From Lethocerus indicus (lineage: Eukaryota > Arthropoda > Insecta > Hemiptera > Belostomatidae): 64,000 nt of DNA. Below are positions 32,102-45,600 of the stretch, one piece after another. Each line of letters begins with the position of its first letter. Position 1 is the first letter of the stretch. The stretch is from positions 16,906,604-16,970,603 of the forward strand of contig JACDQD010000011.1 of the NCBI GenBank assembly GCA_019843655.1. Reading direction: 5' to 3'. The translations under genes and the position numbers were made by a program. The notes below the pieces were generated by a model. It saw only the letters and a program-made list of their open reading frames with translations. It did no database searches and was not told the DNA's origin.

Positions 32102-32497
32102 GGTGTTTCTGTCTCCTCTCGCTGGTTTGGTCTTTTGCTAGACCGGTTTCGGCCGCTCGCCATCTTCAGTAGCGGTGTTAGTCACTGTCGGCACTTTGGA
32201 TGTGTTTCAGGCATCCTCACTGCCCACTGTCACTGTCACTTGTACTGCAGTCTTATATATACGCATGTTGTTCTTGTTATTGGGGAATTATGCAATCACA
32301 AGAACACAATGCGTATATATACAACTGACAAGCTGACAAACACTACAGTACAAGTGACAGTGAGGATGCCCGAAAAACATTACTGAAGATGGCGAGCAGC
32401 CGAAACCGGTCTAGCAAAAGACCAAACCAGCGAGAGGAGACAGAAACGCCACGAACCTACGGTATTGCAATCCCTCGCAGACCGCAAAACAGGTATA
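32102..32497. mobile_element. Hammerhead inverted-repeat element (11-bp TSD)
   Basis: Flanked by TTACTACAATC (32091-32101 and 32498-32508). The short end is on the left (GTAGGTTCGTGG) and the long end on the right (CGCAAAACAGGTATA), the same orientation as the copy at 23703. The right arm lost about 30 bp before TACTGAAG, which removes one side of stem I there; the left-arm motif is intact. The centre contains CTTATATATACGCATG and its inverted counterpart. Confidence 0.86.
32137..32173 (-). ncRNA. Hammerhead ribozyme-like motif
   Basis: Minus strand consensus form with all core bases, stem I GCTA/TAGC and stem II GGC/GCC intact. Confidence 0.72.
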
Positions 32498-32721
32498 TTA
32501 CTACAATCAATGTGGCGTGTAGTCACTGTATCTTCAGGTTTTAAAAGCAGAAACATATAGGTGGAAGAGTATTGTTTCCTTGTTAGAATAGAGGCGAGGG
32601 CCACGAATTTAGAAATGCCGGGAGTCGGACATTTATAGGCCTGGTTTTTTTTTCGTCCCCCCCCTCCCTTATGGGTCAAGTTTTGATACCCGGGGGACCT
32701 GAGGGGGACCATCTCGGAGAG

Positions 32722-32872
<151 letters not shown>

Positions 32873-33809
32873 CTCCAATTGGTAATAAACAGAAACACAC
32901 ACACACACACGTGGACACAGAGGAGAAACACGTGGCACATGGTCCTCACCCGTGTCACATCCGGCATCACAAAATCCCGCACATCTCTCCGATTATTCGG
33001 TTAGGGTTTTTTAAAAATTAAACGTGGAATTGAACACAGAAGAACTCAATCACTGTATGTGAGAAATTTTGTTTAAACATCATCGTAATTATACCATTTA
33101 AACCTTAAAGGTTCATCCTCAGTAACTGGGGTTTCATTAACCTATACCTGCTATGTGATTATGGGATGAATACTAAAGAGCAGGTTCGCGGTTAAAATAA
33201 TTTATACGATGAAAATGAAATCTAAAGGTACAATAACAATGGAACACATTATACAGGAGATTGAATTGTAGGAGCACATGAAGATATTTCATTCATAAGA
33301 TGTTTTACACACGGTAATAATACAATTTCAGGAATGTAGCCACAGTACCTACTTTTTTTTATTTATTTTACTATATGTTTTTATTTATTACGTATATTAT
33401 GAGGACAGGCAGTAATTGCCTTGGATGAAATATCCAAGGTGTAGTTTATAATGAAAAAAGAGACAAATTGCGCGCAGAAATTTCCCGAATGCGCGGACTG
33501 CACATTAGTAAAAAGTATTTTACGCCCGGAAAAAGGAACTGGAAACATAAATTTTTACATTAGTCCACCTGTTCGTGTCCCGTTAATATAACTGTAAATT
33601 TAAAAACCGGGACCCGGGACAATAAAGTTTGGGCCGTAAAGAGTTATGAACATTTTTTACGGCCGGGTTTTTCGATACTCTCTGATAATATTCGACGAAA
33701 AAGGTCCCTTAAGGACCTCTTTATCTGCCAACTGCTTCCTGAAAATGATCCTTGCGTGGCTCCCTGTCACAGTTGCCGCATGCCACTTGCGCTATTTTCT
33801 GTATTTTTT

Positions 33810-33846
33810 GCTAGACTGGTTTCGGCGTCTCCCCGTTGCCAGTAGC
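33810..33846 (-). other. Decayed hammerhead-family relic
   Basis: The minus strand keeps GCTA/TAGC stem I, GCCGAAACC and AGTC, but CTGANGA has become CTGGCAA. Spacing of the outer parts is still 37 nt. Confidence 0.5.
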
Positions 33847-34233
33847 AGACCGCACAGTTTTGATTCTCACCGTTAACACTAAATTACCGACAGAACGCTA
33901 CTAAAATTATATTCCAAATGTCCGATTATATTCCAAACGTTAGTTGACACACAAAGTAATCTTATTTTAATCTTAAATTATACCCGTAAATGTAGTAGGT
34001 TCATTGCGCAAGATGACAGTTATAAATTCATAATGCTTTTATCAGCTGGAAAAATCTATATCACAAATTGAAGAAGAATAACTATCTATTTTATAATGGA
34101 GATAAAATATGCTCTTAAAAGGAGAATCACGGGCGGACCCAATTTTTTTCTGACCAGATTTCATAACCTAATACAAAGGCGAATAACACATTTTCATAAA
34201 TTAATATTCAGTAGTCCTCGGCAACGAACAAAA

Positions 34234-34236
<3 letters not shown>

Positions 34237-34287
<51 letters not shown>
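34237..34287. repeat. (AT)n microsatellite
   Basis: Uninterrupted AT alternation of about 51 bp. Confidence 0.95.
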
Positions 34288-34290
<3 letters not shown>

Positions 34291-35404
34291 ACATTAAGAA
34301 AAACAACTTTCACGGGAGTTGTAAAAGCGATATAGTCCATTAGATTATCGGAGATTAACATAAATTGTATTTGGCCCGAGTTCTTTATAAGGTGATAAAA
34401 ATCATCGAAATATTTAAGCAGCGTATAATTAAGTTGTTTCGGGGCTTCCCCCCGCCTGGTGAACGCCCCGGGCCGTTCGATGGTACCGACTGTTGACCGA
34501 ATATAATGATAATTTCGGCCGTAATTCTCTCCTGGTTTTGAAAAATATTGAGACATAATTTCGACCGGAATCGTTTAAATCTATTAGAGAGAGAAACGGG
34601 CCCCCCGACATAAGCCACATCTCGGTCGTATCAATTGGTAAGTAAACATTGAGTAGCATCGCGTTATTTTGAGATTCGATTTTACGTGCTGCGCTTTTTA
34701 AAGCCATTATTGTCATATATATTTATGCTATGTTATATTTCGGTTAAACATACTGTTAGGTCCATAGTGCTGGCATTGAATGGGACGTACTTCCGTGGTG
34801 AAGACGAAAATCCACCGCGAAAATTATTTAATCCCCTTTTGAATCTTCGAAAAGTGTACCATTACGCTGGACTCGAGGGAGACGATAAATAACGACAGGA
34901 TGTGGAGTGTACCGATGTTTGGTCGGACTCCGCGCCTTTCCAGCCGGAAACGGATTGATATTCAATATCCGAGCGCAACGCCGACCGAAGAAAAACGAAG
35001 CGGAAAACCGCAGGGACGGGCTCGTAAATATCAGTGCCTATTCCCGGGGGATCTGCATAATGTTCCGTCGCCTACATTACAGCCTCCATCCTACCAGGGA
35101 AGGAAGGTACCGACGCTCCTCCATTCAATCCGTCGGACGGTGAATTTCCAATCGTTGAACAGAACACGACGACGGGGTAGATGCTATCGGGCGCTGATAT
35201 AAATGGAAGGCCACACGGGGGGATAGTGAATGGGCCGGCGGTTTGGAATCCCAATTTCCCTGTCTACCTGGCACTCTTCAGGAGGTCTTCAGGAGTACGC
35301 GTTGGGTTTACGACGGACACGAGAGATAGAAACGGAAACTGTACAGCTCCCTTTACAGGTCTAACGCCCGGGTCAACACTCTTTTATAAGAGAATATATA
35401 TTAC

Positions 35405-35525
35405 TTTAACACACCTGTTTTGTGGTCTGCGAGGGGTTGGAATACCGTAGTTTCTGTCTCCTCTCGCTGATTTGGTCTTTTGCTAGACCGGTTTCGGCCG
35501 CTCGCCATCCTCAGTAGCTGTGTAG
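35405..35525. mobile_element. Hammerhead inverted-repeat element, left arm only
   Basis: Matches the family from CACACCTGTTTTGTGGTCTG to TCAGTAGCTGTG and then ends. A 10-bp piece (GGTTCGTGATG region) is missing between CCGTAG and TTTCTGTCTCC. Confidence 0.8.
35482..35518 (-). ncRNA. Hammerhead ribozyme-like motif, N7 variant
   Basis: The minus strand core is CTGAGGA. The seventh position is free in the hammerhead consensus (CTGANGA), so the substitution is tolerated. Stems I and II, GAAAC and GTC are intact. Confidence 0.7.
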
Positions 35526-38500
35526 TAAGTACTCTGCATACTGCAGAAATTTGCTTAAGGTCAAATATTTATCATAATTATTACTACAGTATACATATAT
35601 ACATACCTATTTTTTATGAGGACCTCCCTTCATTGTTGCTCTAGTCCTGATCTGTGCCGTCTTTTCGGCTGATTCTTCAACTGTAACAATTAATAATAAT
35701 AAAGATTTAACATTTTTTTATTGCACAATCAACAATCTTACACATTATAGTTACAATTTATTTAATTATTCTCATGATACTTTCCTGACTTGTCATTTAT
35801 TCTAGACACTAGGACTAGCGAAGACATGCCGGTTGAATTTAGCCGTAAAAAATTTTTAAAATCCATAAATCCTCATTTGCTTGTCGTATTTCTGTTCAAA
35901 TTTTTTTTTATCAATAAATATAAGCGTGTTTCAAATGAAGTCTTTAGCGACTTTTCGGACACAGAATAGTCTTGCCAAGTGTAATAACCTGCAGTCATTT
36001 AAATATTATTTATTCGCGGTAGGCAAGTCACACTAGAATCAGTCTCTTACGTATAACCTTTTGGAAATTAATGTCTATAATGCTGCAGAACCTTATCAGT
36101 AACTAGTTGAGTTTGGGTCAAAAAAATATCCAGCATAAACTATCAAAACATAGTTTTGAACCCTGCAACATTGGCCAATTTATGTGCTGGCACACTGGTG
36201 ACCAATTTAGGTTTTCCTTTCGAAAAGTTGGAGTCTGATCCGATTGTGCCAATAAAGAGCGATTGCACCGATTACGGCTAGCGGATGCCACTCAGGGCTA
36301 ATCCAAAAATCTGAGCGGCTTGTTTTCATTTTCTCCTCCATTGGCACGTGTTGAGAGCAAAAAAAAATTTTTTTTGTTTATTAAACCCTGTCCTGCGGGA
36401 CTCGGAGATAAGTGTTCGCGAAGGGAGATAAGGAGGTTGTAAAGGCCGATTTCATTCGGAGCTTTTCGAAAATAAAATTTAACTCCCGAGGTTCCGGGCG
36501 AATTTCTGCCTCCGTCGGCCGATCAGGGTTTTTTTTTCTTTCGTCTCACCCACGTCGCCCGGTCCTCTTAACGACCGTCCTTAATTAGTCCGATTCTGAT
36601 GAACCGAAGAAAAAACTCTTTCGGCTCCGCCGTCGCCATTACTACTCCTTTTTTTTCCACCGTATAATTGCCACCTTTCGCACGGAATTTAATGATTGTC
36701 GATCGTCAACGAGGGAACATAACGTGGAAATGAAAAACTTTTCTGATAACCCGAAGCTTCGCATCGTGTTATTTGAATTGATAATTCTTCTTAATTGCCC
36801 TATTTAATTTGTTCTTACTGACATTGTTTTTTCATTCTCGACTACAAATTACGGTTGTTTTTATTTCACAAATCTGATACGTGTTACCGCCAAATGACAT
36901 AAGGAAACCTTAACTCGAAGTGCGAGCAAAACTTCAGTGTTGATATTTAGAACTGACTCGAGCTTCCATGAATGCTTTAAACGGGGCGTTATATTTTCAA
37001 ACGACGACTCTTAAGTAAGATATTCTGTATTTCGTAAACCTGTTAACGGCATACGACGTGTTTTCTGCTCGGGTGTGAATCCAGGAGGGACGAAAGCGCT
37101 CCAATGTTCACGTCTGTTGTCCGATTGTCGTTAATTAAAATAATTAAATCGTCCAATTAATTCATTACCGCGTCTTCCGTGATCAATCTCCAGTATACTT
37201 TTCTTATTCCTTATACTCTGGAGTCTGGAGAAGTCTACAATTAAAATTTTAATCGCCTCCGCCCCCCCCCCATTCGAGACCGATCAGGAAAAATTGGAAT
37301 TGTTAATCAAGGTTGGTAGAACCAATTTGTCCGTTCGAATTCTCGTCGCGGTGAGTGCGAGATTTCAAAGAGCGCATTGTCAAATAGTATGTTATTATAT
37401 TTTCGCCCGTCAATTTTTTTTTCCGTTTTATTTGTGTTTTTCTTTTCAATAAAAATGTAAAGTTTTCAATCTGTGTTTAACGGCGTGCGAAGATTGTCGG
37501 GACTGGTCTTGTTTTTTGTGATCTGAAAGACCGATCTAAATGAAATTAGATGCTATCTTCAGGGAGGGGCCCTCCGAGTGCGTCGGGTAAAAACTGTTAA
37601 CTATTAATATTGATGGCCAATGGCGACCAACACCCCGACAACGAAAAAACAACAACTTGGAAATAAAAAATATAATTTTTTTTTATCACATCTACAATTT
37701 TTTTCTTCGAGCCACAAGATTATTGTTACGAGGGTTCACGAGGGCCTAAATTGGATTGGCCCAAAGCCTAGACCTGTTTCCAGCTTTTCGCCATCGTCAG
37801 TAGCATTTTCGCTACACTTCAGACGGTATCGATAGTGACATTGCCGGGAAGTGATTTGTTTCTGTAGCTTCTTAGGATCAACTGATAAGGAAAATCGCAC
37901 GAGCATTGTGTTTATTTTATATTTTACACTGACACCCTCACTTCCAATCAATTCCATAGATTAAGTGGTTCATAATGAAAAAAGTGTTCGATAGCCCATA
38001 AAAAGTGCCATTATTGAGCATTATCGTTGAATGGAAGCGACAATAAAATTTCGCAATTCAACTTATAACGATAAATGTTGATTGTACAATAAATTTCTTT
38101 ATCACATTCTTTATCGGACATATAATGAAATTGTTATTTCCGGAAACAATGCTATCAATTTATAAACGATGTAACGAACAAAAAATCGGAACCTAAACAA
38201 CGAAGTAATAGAAAATCATTAGGGAGTGTTTCAAGGGGTCTCAAAGGTTCGAATATTACAGTGTCGTCTATCGCATTCAGCGGAATTTATTTGCATTTCC
38301 CTTCGAATCGACAGCCGTTCAGTGGCCGTAACGTCCTGTAATTCCTCGCGAATAGAGACATCCCGGGAAGGCAGCGTCTTCCCGGAGAGAGAGAGAGAGT
38401 GTACGGCCGCTCGTAAAATACAATGAAATATTGTACTCCGCAAATGGGAGTCTCCGGGTGAGTAGTTTTTTAATGGAGTCTGAAAAGGCGGATAATGTCA

Positions 38501-38959
38501 AATCGCAAAAGGCAATCGGAAAGGGGGAAATAATTGAAGTCGGGGGCCCCCGGCCGTGGGTGCGCGATTAGCGGACGATAAATTTTCAACAAATAAATTG
38601 TTCCGATGAAGCTCGTAAAATAAGTTAATTGATGTACTGGGCGAGCCACCGAGCTGCGGCATGCTAATGAGCTGCCGTGAGGGAAGGGGAGGGCTGCCCA
38701 ATACCGTATACAACAACCGAGACCGCTCACTCCGAGATCAGACTCAGGAACAAGCTTTCCACGCTCGTAATTAATGAGCACCGGTCGCAGTGTATTTGAA
38801 CGGGACGGCCGATCTGAAATAAAATTTCGCCGGCGTTCTAACGAGTGTCCGTGCAGCTGTAGAGTCGAGACCCCGATCGTAATAGATTCGAATTTGAAAG
38901 CCCGATTTAGGCAATAGATCGTAAGGGTAAAATACGTTGAATTTTCTTTTCTTCTAGTC
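35526..38959. other. No gene recognised
   Basis: No recognisable coding sequence. A 10-C run sits at 37262-37271. A decayed ribozyme relic at 37766-37804 (minus) keeps CTGACGA, a G-U-containing stem II, GAAAC and GGTCTAGGC. Confidence 0.45.
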
Positions 38960-39135
38960 TAGAATACCTGTTTTTGATTTCGTGTGTTTCTGTCTCCTCT
39001 CGCCGGTTCGGTCTTTTGCTAGACCGGTGCACTGTAGTGCCAAAAGTGACTAACACCGCTACTGAAGATGACCGCTACTGAAACCGGTCTAGCGAAAGAC
39101 GAAACCGGCGAGAGGAGAGAGAAACGCACGAAATC
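38960..39135. mobile_element. Hammerhead inverted-repeat element, rearranged short copy
   Basis: Starts TAGAATACCTGTTTTTGATT, passes the CTTTTGCTAGACCGG turn and enters a right arm with ACACCGCTACTGAAGATG. Here a duplicated ACCGCTACTG has replaced stem II before AAACCGGTCTAGC, so the ribozyme core is broken. Lies about 160 bp before the copy at 39298. Confidence 0.72.
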
Positions 39136-39297
39136 GACGTTACTTTTCTTCCTTATAATGCTAAGGATCCGTCGCCTGTGGAATTCAGTCGAAATTACAT
39201 TTAAACCCGCTATTCTACCCCCATTCCCAAATAAGCCTTTTAACGAAGAACCCACTGAAGGTGGCAAGCGACCGAAACCGGATCCAAAGAATTATTA

Positions 39298-39667
39298 ATT
39301 TGATATACCTGTTTTGTGGTCTGCGAGGGGTTGGAATACTGTAGGTTCGTGATGTTTCTGTCTCCTCTCGCTGGTTAGGTCTTTTGCTAGACCGGTTTCG
39401 GCCGCTCGCCATCTTCAGTAGCAGTGTTAGTCGCTGTTGGCACTTAGGATGTTCTTTGGGCATCCTCACTGCACTGTCGCCGTCACTTGTGTAGGGTGTC
39501 CCAAAATTAACGCAAATTTTGAATCGAACTGTGGCTACCGAACTTTCATCAGTTTTGAAATATTGTTCAAGAATGAAAACACGTTGTCCTATCGTGGCGA
39601 GCAGCCGAAACCGGTCTAGCAAAAGACCTAACCAGCGAGAGGAGACAGAAACATCACGAACCTACAG
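39298..39667. mobile_element. Hammerhead inverted-repeat element with 110-bp core (13-bp TSD)
   Basis: Flanked by CAAAGAATTATTA (39285-39297 and 39668-39680). The long end is on the left (ATTTGATATACCTG) and the short end on the right (CCTACAG). The centre is the 110-bp segment also found at 3708-3817, running directly into a truncated right arm (GTGGCGAGCAGCCGAAACC). The left-arm ribozyme is intact; the right arm lost the CTGAAGA half at the junction. Confidence 0.86.
39386..39422 (-). ncRNA. Hammerhead ribozyme-like motif
   Basis: Minus strand consensus form; core, stems I and II, and the GTC site are intact. Confidence 0.72.
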
Positions 39668-39680
39668 CAAAGAATTATTA

Positions 39681-42600
39681 TTAAGGCGTCAGTTGGACAT
39701 TGTTGTAGATGAAGGAATGCCGATATGAAAGTCCGTCAAAATGTTTCTTTCCCTTTGGATCGACCTAGAACGCTTCTCCCGATACCTTCGTACATGTAAT
39801 ACCCGGTACTTCGCCCCGACGGGAGTCAATTAGGATTTACCTGGAGCGCCGCTAGTATTTAGAGCCTACCGTCCTACTGCCTACAGTGCCTTCGCCCCGA
39901 TCATAAAATCGGCCTTTATGGTAATGTAATGGTTGCACCCCTTGCCGTCCGTTTATACCTTATATTCGTACGGGTTCAGCAATTTACGGCCTCGATCGGA
40001 ACGTTTCGCGGCGTCCATTTATATGCAAATCGTCTAGCGCATAATTTGTGTTGTAAAGGAGGGGCCCCGGCAAAGTGTCCCCGCCGGTGTAACATCGAAA
40101 GGTGAAAGGCATTTATTATTTTTATTTTATTAATACTATTAAAGAGGGAATGCTTTATTTTTAAAAAGCTCCAACATTGCCCACCGATGAATTCGTAATA
40201 TCAATTCGTTCACAGAGTAGCGAACGAACAAGAAACAATGATTTAATTATTAGTTACAAGCGCAAAATGATTTAACGCACATTTTCAAATATTGTACAAT
40301 ATTACATATTTTATACAACCGCATCACTCGATCCTTAACCCAGGAATGGGGTTTGAGCTTAGTCCACCCATCCAGTAATATAAAGTTGTGCTTCAAACAG
40401 AGATAATGTTCATTTTCACGTAAAAGACGAACACTCGAAAATCGTGGAGCCCCTAATGGTACAGTTATTGTAAATTGAAATCCAGAAAAAATCAATATCC
40501 TGATTGACTTTCAACAATATCAGACAGTATCTTTCGTATTTTTGAATGATTTTGTGCGTTAACCGATTTGTTATGGAAATATTTGCCATTAGTTGCGGAA
40601 AATAACAGCCATAGTGCTGCATTAAACCTGGTACAAGCCGTTCGGATTACAGGTAATGAATAAATTAAGTATAAATTAACGCGATGGGAAATATAAAATA
40701 ATTCGCCTTTATAATTATTTATCAATTGAACGGCGCACTTAATGTTGAACCTTTGAAATTCAGCTAAATATGCCGGTTAATATGCGCATACGAATGATAA
40801 CAGTTGATGGCAGTAAAATGTTTTAATATAGGGGTTAGAAAAAGTTATGTACGTGTCCCGTTTTTTCCATCCCCTGACAGAAAGTGGGCTCTGAATTTTT
40901 ATTTATGCCCGGCAAAATATTCCATTAAACCGAACTTGCCAGGCTTCTGTTATTGACGATTATGCGAGCCTCCCCCGGCAAATTACGATAACCCGGGAGC
41001 TTTAAATGTTCGAAATTGTGACTCGGTTTACCCCGGGGAGGTTGTTACCTGAAATACGGCGTCGTTGGACTGGTTTCTGAAAGCGGTGTCCGATAAACGC
41101 GGGCAGTCAATTTATTTTCGTTTTGGCCGAATAAAAAACACGAATAAAGTGTCCAATAAGCCCAAATCTCGGAGATTTGAATCATCGATGTGTACCGCCG
41201 AAGCCCACCCCCGGTCCTATCCCAATCTTGCTCAATCTGGACCTGTTGCACTGTCGAAAATTCGAAATACCAATGCCCCATTGAAGTTTCGAATCGTTTT
41301 AGAGGACCTTCGGACTTAAGTGGTCGCGGGGTTATTCAGATTCGAACATAAGTAAACCTGTACAGAGATAAAGTGCTCTATAAATTGTCCGAGACAAATT
41401 AAGCCATTATTGGAGGAAAAACTTAGTTTCGGTCTTCATTATAAGTACGGTGCAGCGTACCAGCAAATAGGCCAAGGGGGGTCGGTTCATCTTCAAATGC
41501 GGTGGTTCGATGAGTCAACATTTACATATCTTCACATGCAATTTTAATTATAATACATTTCGCGCGTTCGTTTTTTAGATGTTCCCTTTTCGGCCAAAAA
41601 AACATTCACTGAATGGAGTTTTTCAAACCATAAAAGACTCAATATACTATCTTGGATCCGAAGAATAAAGAACCCCATTACATAATGTTACTGACGGTGT
41701 AATGCTGAAACTCAGGGTCCAGAACAGGAGAAAAAATGCAGGATTTTTTCCCCAGATTCAGTTCGGTATTTCCACAGCCGGGACCGTTTTATAGAATTAA
41801 ATTTCAGTTCCCGGATGATACCGATAAGTGTACGACCTCAGTGTACACCCGCAGCCACGCGTACGGAGCGTTTGCCGGGCAATAAATAATAAGATATTGT
41901 CGGTAGGGAAGATGGCGAGAGTGATGATAAATATCGTAGCGTCTTTTTGCAATTACCCTACGCGGAATTAGCCGCCTCCTTGTTGGGAAGTAGCTCATAA
42001 TAAATCGATCCGACGTCGAGGGATTTTGATTTATCCCACTTCGAGTGGCTATCGGAACGTAATTGCCGGGTTTTTTTTCTCCCCTCCAAGCAGTATTTTA
42101 CACAATATTGTATCGAGCCCGTTCAGAAAAGGCGTCGCTTCTGCTTCTGTCTAAACCCCTCGTGAAGATTTCCATCGCAAGTTATTAACCGATCTAAACG
42201 ATTACGTGTTCAAAATTTCATAAATTTGAACATCCATCGTCGCGGAACCATACAAAACATGATAAAATGGGTATAACAATACATAATAATAATTCCTTTA
42301 TGTTCTCTTTCTCTTTTTATCGGGTCTTTATTACTTTTTCTTATCAAATCCTCAGTCCCTATTCCAGTATTTATGTCGTGACTAGTAAAACAATGAATGT
42401 TAATCATTATAGGTATATTTTTCAAGGCAATGTTGCTAATAGCTTCAGTTATAGATCAATGTTAGGTTTTGTTTCACGCAATAAGTCGTCTTCAACTTAA
42501 TCTACAACGTACTTTTAACCCCGTTAATCAGACTTGAATTCCTGTAAAGTTTCTGGCTCGACTTGCGCCTTGCCTCTTTTCATTTCCCAAACGCCTTATT

Positions 42601-45600
42601 TTTTCCAACGATCTGTTGAAAAGTGAGCCTAGAATTGGGTCAATCACCCGGGGGCTTACGGGCGGCGAAAAGTGTGCCCCCTCTGAAAAGGTCAGTTAGC
42701 GAAGGACCGCAGATTGCCCACGGCCTAAGGTCAAAAGCGAAATGCCAATAAATTAAAAGAGAAATTTATTTTATTTAATAAATTTATATCTTCCAATTTA
42801 TTGATTTAACACTAACTGACCTGTGCCCTAATCGAGAGTGTTGTCATCTCCCAATTTATTGAAGCGTTAGATTCGACACTTTACACTTGATTTAAGTTCG
42901 AAATGATAGTGAATTATGTTCAGAATTAGACAGTGGGTTTTCTCTATAATGAATGGAGTTGTTATCCCTTGGGGTTCATAACCCGTGGTTCGATTTGAAA
43001 AAAGAAATATAAAATGACATTAAATGATATATTTTTCAAATATTAATTCTTAAAAAATTATTTCAAAAACGATCCGAACCTTTGGTCTGAGGTTTTCTTC
43101 TAATCCAAAAGTTCAACTGTCCTCTTGGCGATTCTTCGATTTTATCTTGGGTCCTTCTGCTTCTCGGTGGTGGGAAATTGATTTAGTTCTTACCATTTCT
43201 GTCACATTCACCGTCTCCCACCGCCTCCTGCTGCACATTCTGTGCAGCCCGTACACACCTTCGAGCAACAGTTTCTCTCGAAATGTCAGAAATGTTGCAA
43301 ACTGTGCAAATGTGCGAAGGCGGGTTTTTTAGGCTTGTCTGAAATAATCGGTTCGAATTAAAAATTTCGTCGGCCAATGTTTTACTACACGACCGATGAG
43401 AGGTCGGTCCGTGGGAAGTAATTGGAATTGAGCTGCTGGAAGCGACTTGTGCCGGCGGGGGTTGGTCTGAGGTCAAGCCGGCGACGGCCCGAGTAATGGC
43501 CGGCCGTTGGCGGTTAACTCTCGGACATTTATATTAACACGAGCCGGGCGGCGACATTTAAATCTTGTCTTCATCTCTTTTTACATCTCGCCGGACGTCT
43601 CTTTTCAAGTTTTTAGCGGAGGGAAAATTTTTATTTCCCTATTTGTTTTCCGTTTCCGCTCGGGTGTGGTCCGGTCGTGTACGCGGCGTTGCGTAAAACC
43701 TAATCAACCTTGACAAGAAGAACGAACAAAACAATTTCCGTACACCTCATGTACCCGATTTTATTCTAGATGCGCAGTACCTGTCTGTAGTACTGAACAA
43801 TTGCAAATTGTCAACGCAATAAGGTGCTGGGGCGCTGGAACAGCTGCTAAAATAAGATTGGAATCAATTGATCCAATGTTAAACCGGCTCTTCGCCATTT
43901 TCAATAGCATCTGTATATATTACCGGTAGGACGCTACCATAGATAAGAGCCGACTTAAGATCGAATTGGTATATAGGGAAAATTGATGATATTCCAAGCC
44001 GCCGTACACAAATACCTCGCATTAATGTTGTACTCGATGGTTTGCATGCTGTATACATGCCCATAAAAAATGCATTATTATTTACATAATCCAGTTTAGG
44101 CTTATCGGTCGCTGAAAACGTTAATCGGGGCGAATTAATTCTCGCCGCCGGACTACCTGAAGTGTGTAAGCGCGAAGTTGCAGAACCGGAGTGGTGGAGT
44201 TCCTCGCCCGAATTGGGAGCTGTCGGTCCTAATACGTCGAAATGGCTTAATCGGAGGGAGTTCGCGCGAAAGCCGACAGCTCTGGGGCGTCGGAAAAGGG
44301 CCGATGAATATTTAAACGGGGCCCTTGCCAAAAGCGGCGTCTCGGCTGAACTTGGGACGAATGCGTACGTCCCGGAGAAGTTTAGAAAGGCGGAACCGGT
44401 TTCAGAGTAACTCAGCGATATCCACTTGCGGCAACGTATCGCGCGGCGCTAGCGACTTAAACACACGATTACGGTTTCCTTTACCGGTAAAGCGTTCGCC
44501 ACTGAAGAAATTCAAAGTTTTCTTAACGTTGTGGGAGATTTAAAACAGTACGAAGGAAAATAAGTCTGGTCAGCAATCTTTGTACGCCTAATTACTCAAA
44601 TTAAGGTATCGTTTTTTTAAATGTTTCCACTTTTTTAATTTTATTTATTAAATTCGCCTACGCATTTGTGCGTATTGTTTAAAAAAAGGAGAGAATAGAT
44701 ATTGGCCCACTGAGGCGATTCGTTCCATCGGGCGCACGTGCTAGACTAAATCCCGCATTGTTTCCTCTAGCACAGCCTCCTCGGACATCAAGTCCGATGC
44801 AATAGAAGACGACGATCCATCAATCGAAATAAATAAATAAAATCTCGAGTGTTGTATTTGCGTTACACTCTCGATTCAAGTATTCGATATCTGACGAAAG
44901 TTCGGGGTTCGATTCGGCCGTAATAAATAAACCATGTCCCCCAACATTCGACGCTTGGACGTCATTTATTCGGGCCAGCAAAAGAAAAAACTTCCACAGG
45001 CCCCGTTTCTTTTTCCGAGCCCGCGTTCGGCAATTGTAATTGGTAATGGGGTTGAAGGATAAAAACCCCGACGGGCTGGGTGGGGGATAAACACAAAAAA
45101 AAGGGGGTAAAAAAAAGGGGGAGCGCGTTTGACGTTGACAGGAACTGTCCCGAGCGACTTCCCATTTTAGGAGAGTTCGGTTCTGCACTGGTCCCGGCTA
45201 ACTAGATCCGACAATAACATCGACCCCAGTGGCCCAAGAATAAGTAATAAGGGGGCCAGGATATTTTTTAAAAAAGGTACCCCCATACCAGTTACGGTCG
45301 TTCACCCCGACTCGAGTTACGTTTAATTTTTGCCGACGGCAAAGAGAAATCGTTAAGAGAAATTATGGACGGACGCACAATTAGTTCGACAGTCCGCGGA
45401 GTCGCAAAATAATTCCCTTGAATAGTTCTCGATTCCCGTCCTAATTTCAAATCGAAAGTAAAACAGTAAATATCCTCATCCTAAAGTCAAAAGGTGCCAT
45501 CCATCACTGGACGGTTTCATTTATAGCGACGAGCGAAGAAGGAAGGTGGAACGAAATTGAAATAAAAAATTATTGACACGATAGTTTTCGGCGCGTGCGA

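Larger units (their letters stand above)
32912..35404. other. No gene recognised
   Basis: Contains a decayed ribozyme relic at 33810-33846 and a TA/AT microsatellite at 34237-34287; otherwise no recognisable feature. Confidence 0.45.

Noticed and set aside
39484..39593. Treating the 110-bp core as a coding segment
   Set aside because: A frame runs through it, but the same segment at 3708 is flanked by different sequence and gives no conserved protein.
43879..44331. 150-codon open frame on the minus strand
   Set aside because: No recognisable domain. Its C-terminal end runs into a CGCCATTTTCAATAGC relic of the ribozyme family, and overlapping frames on the other strand are equally open.
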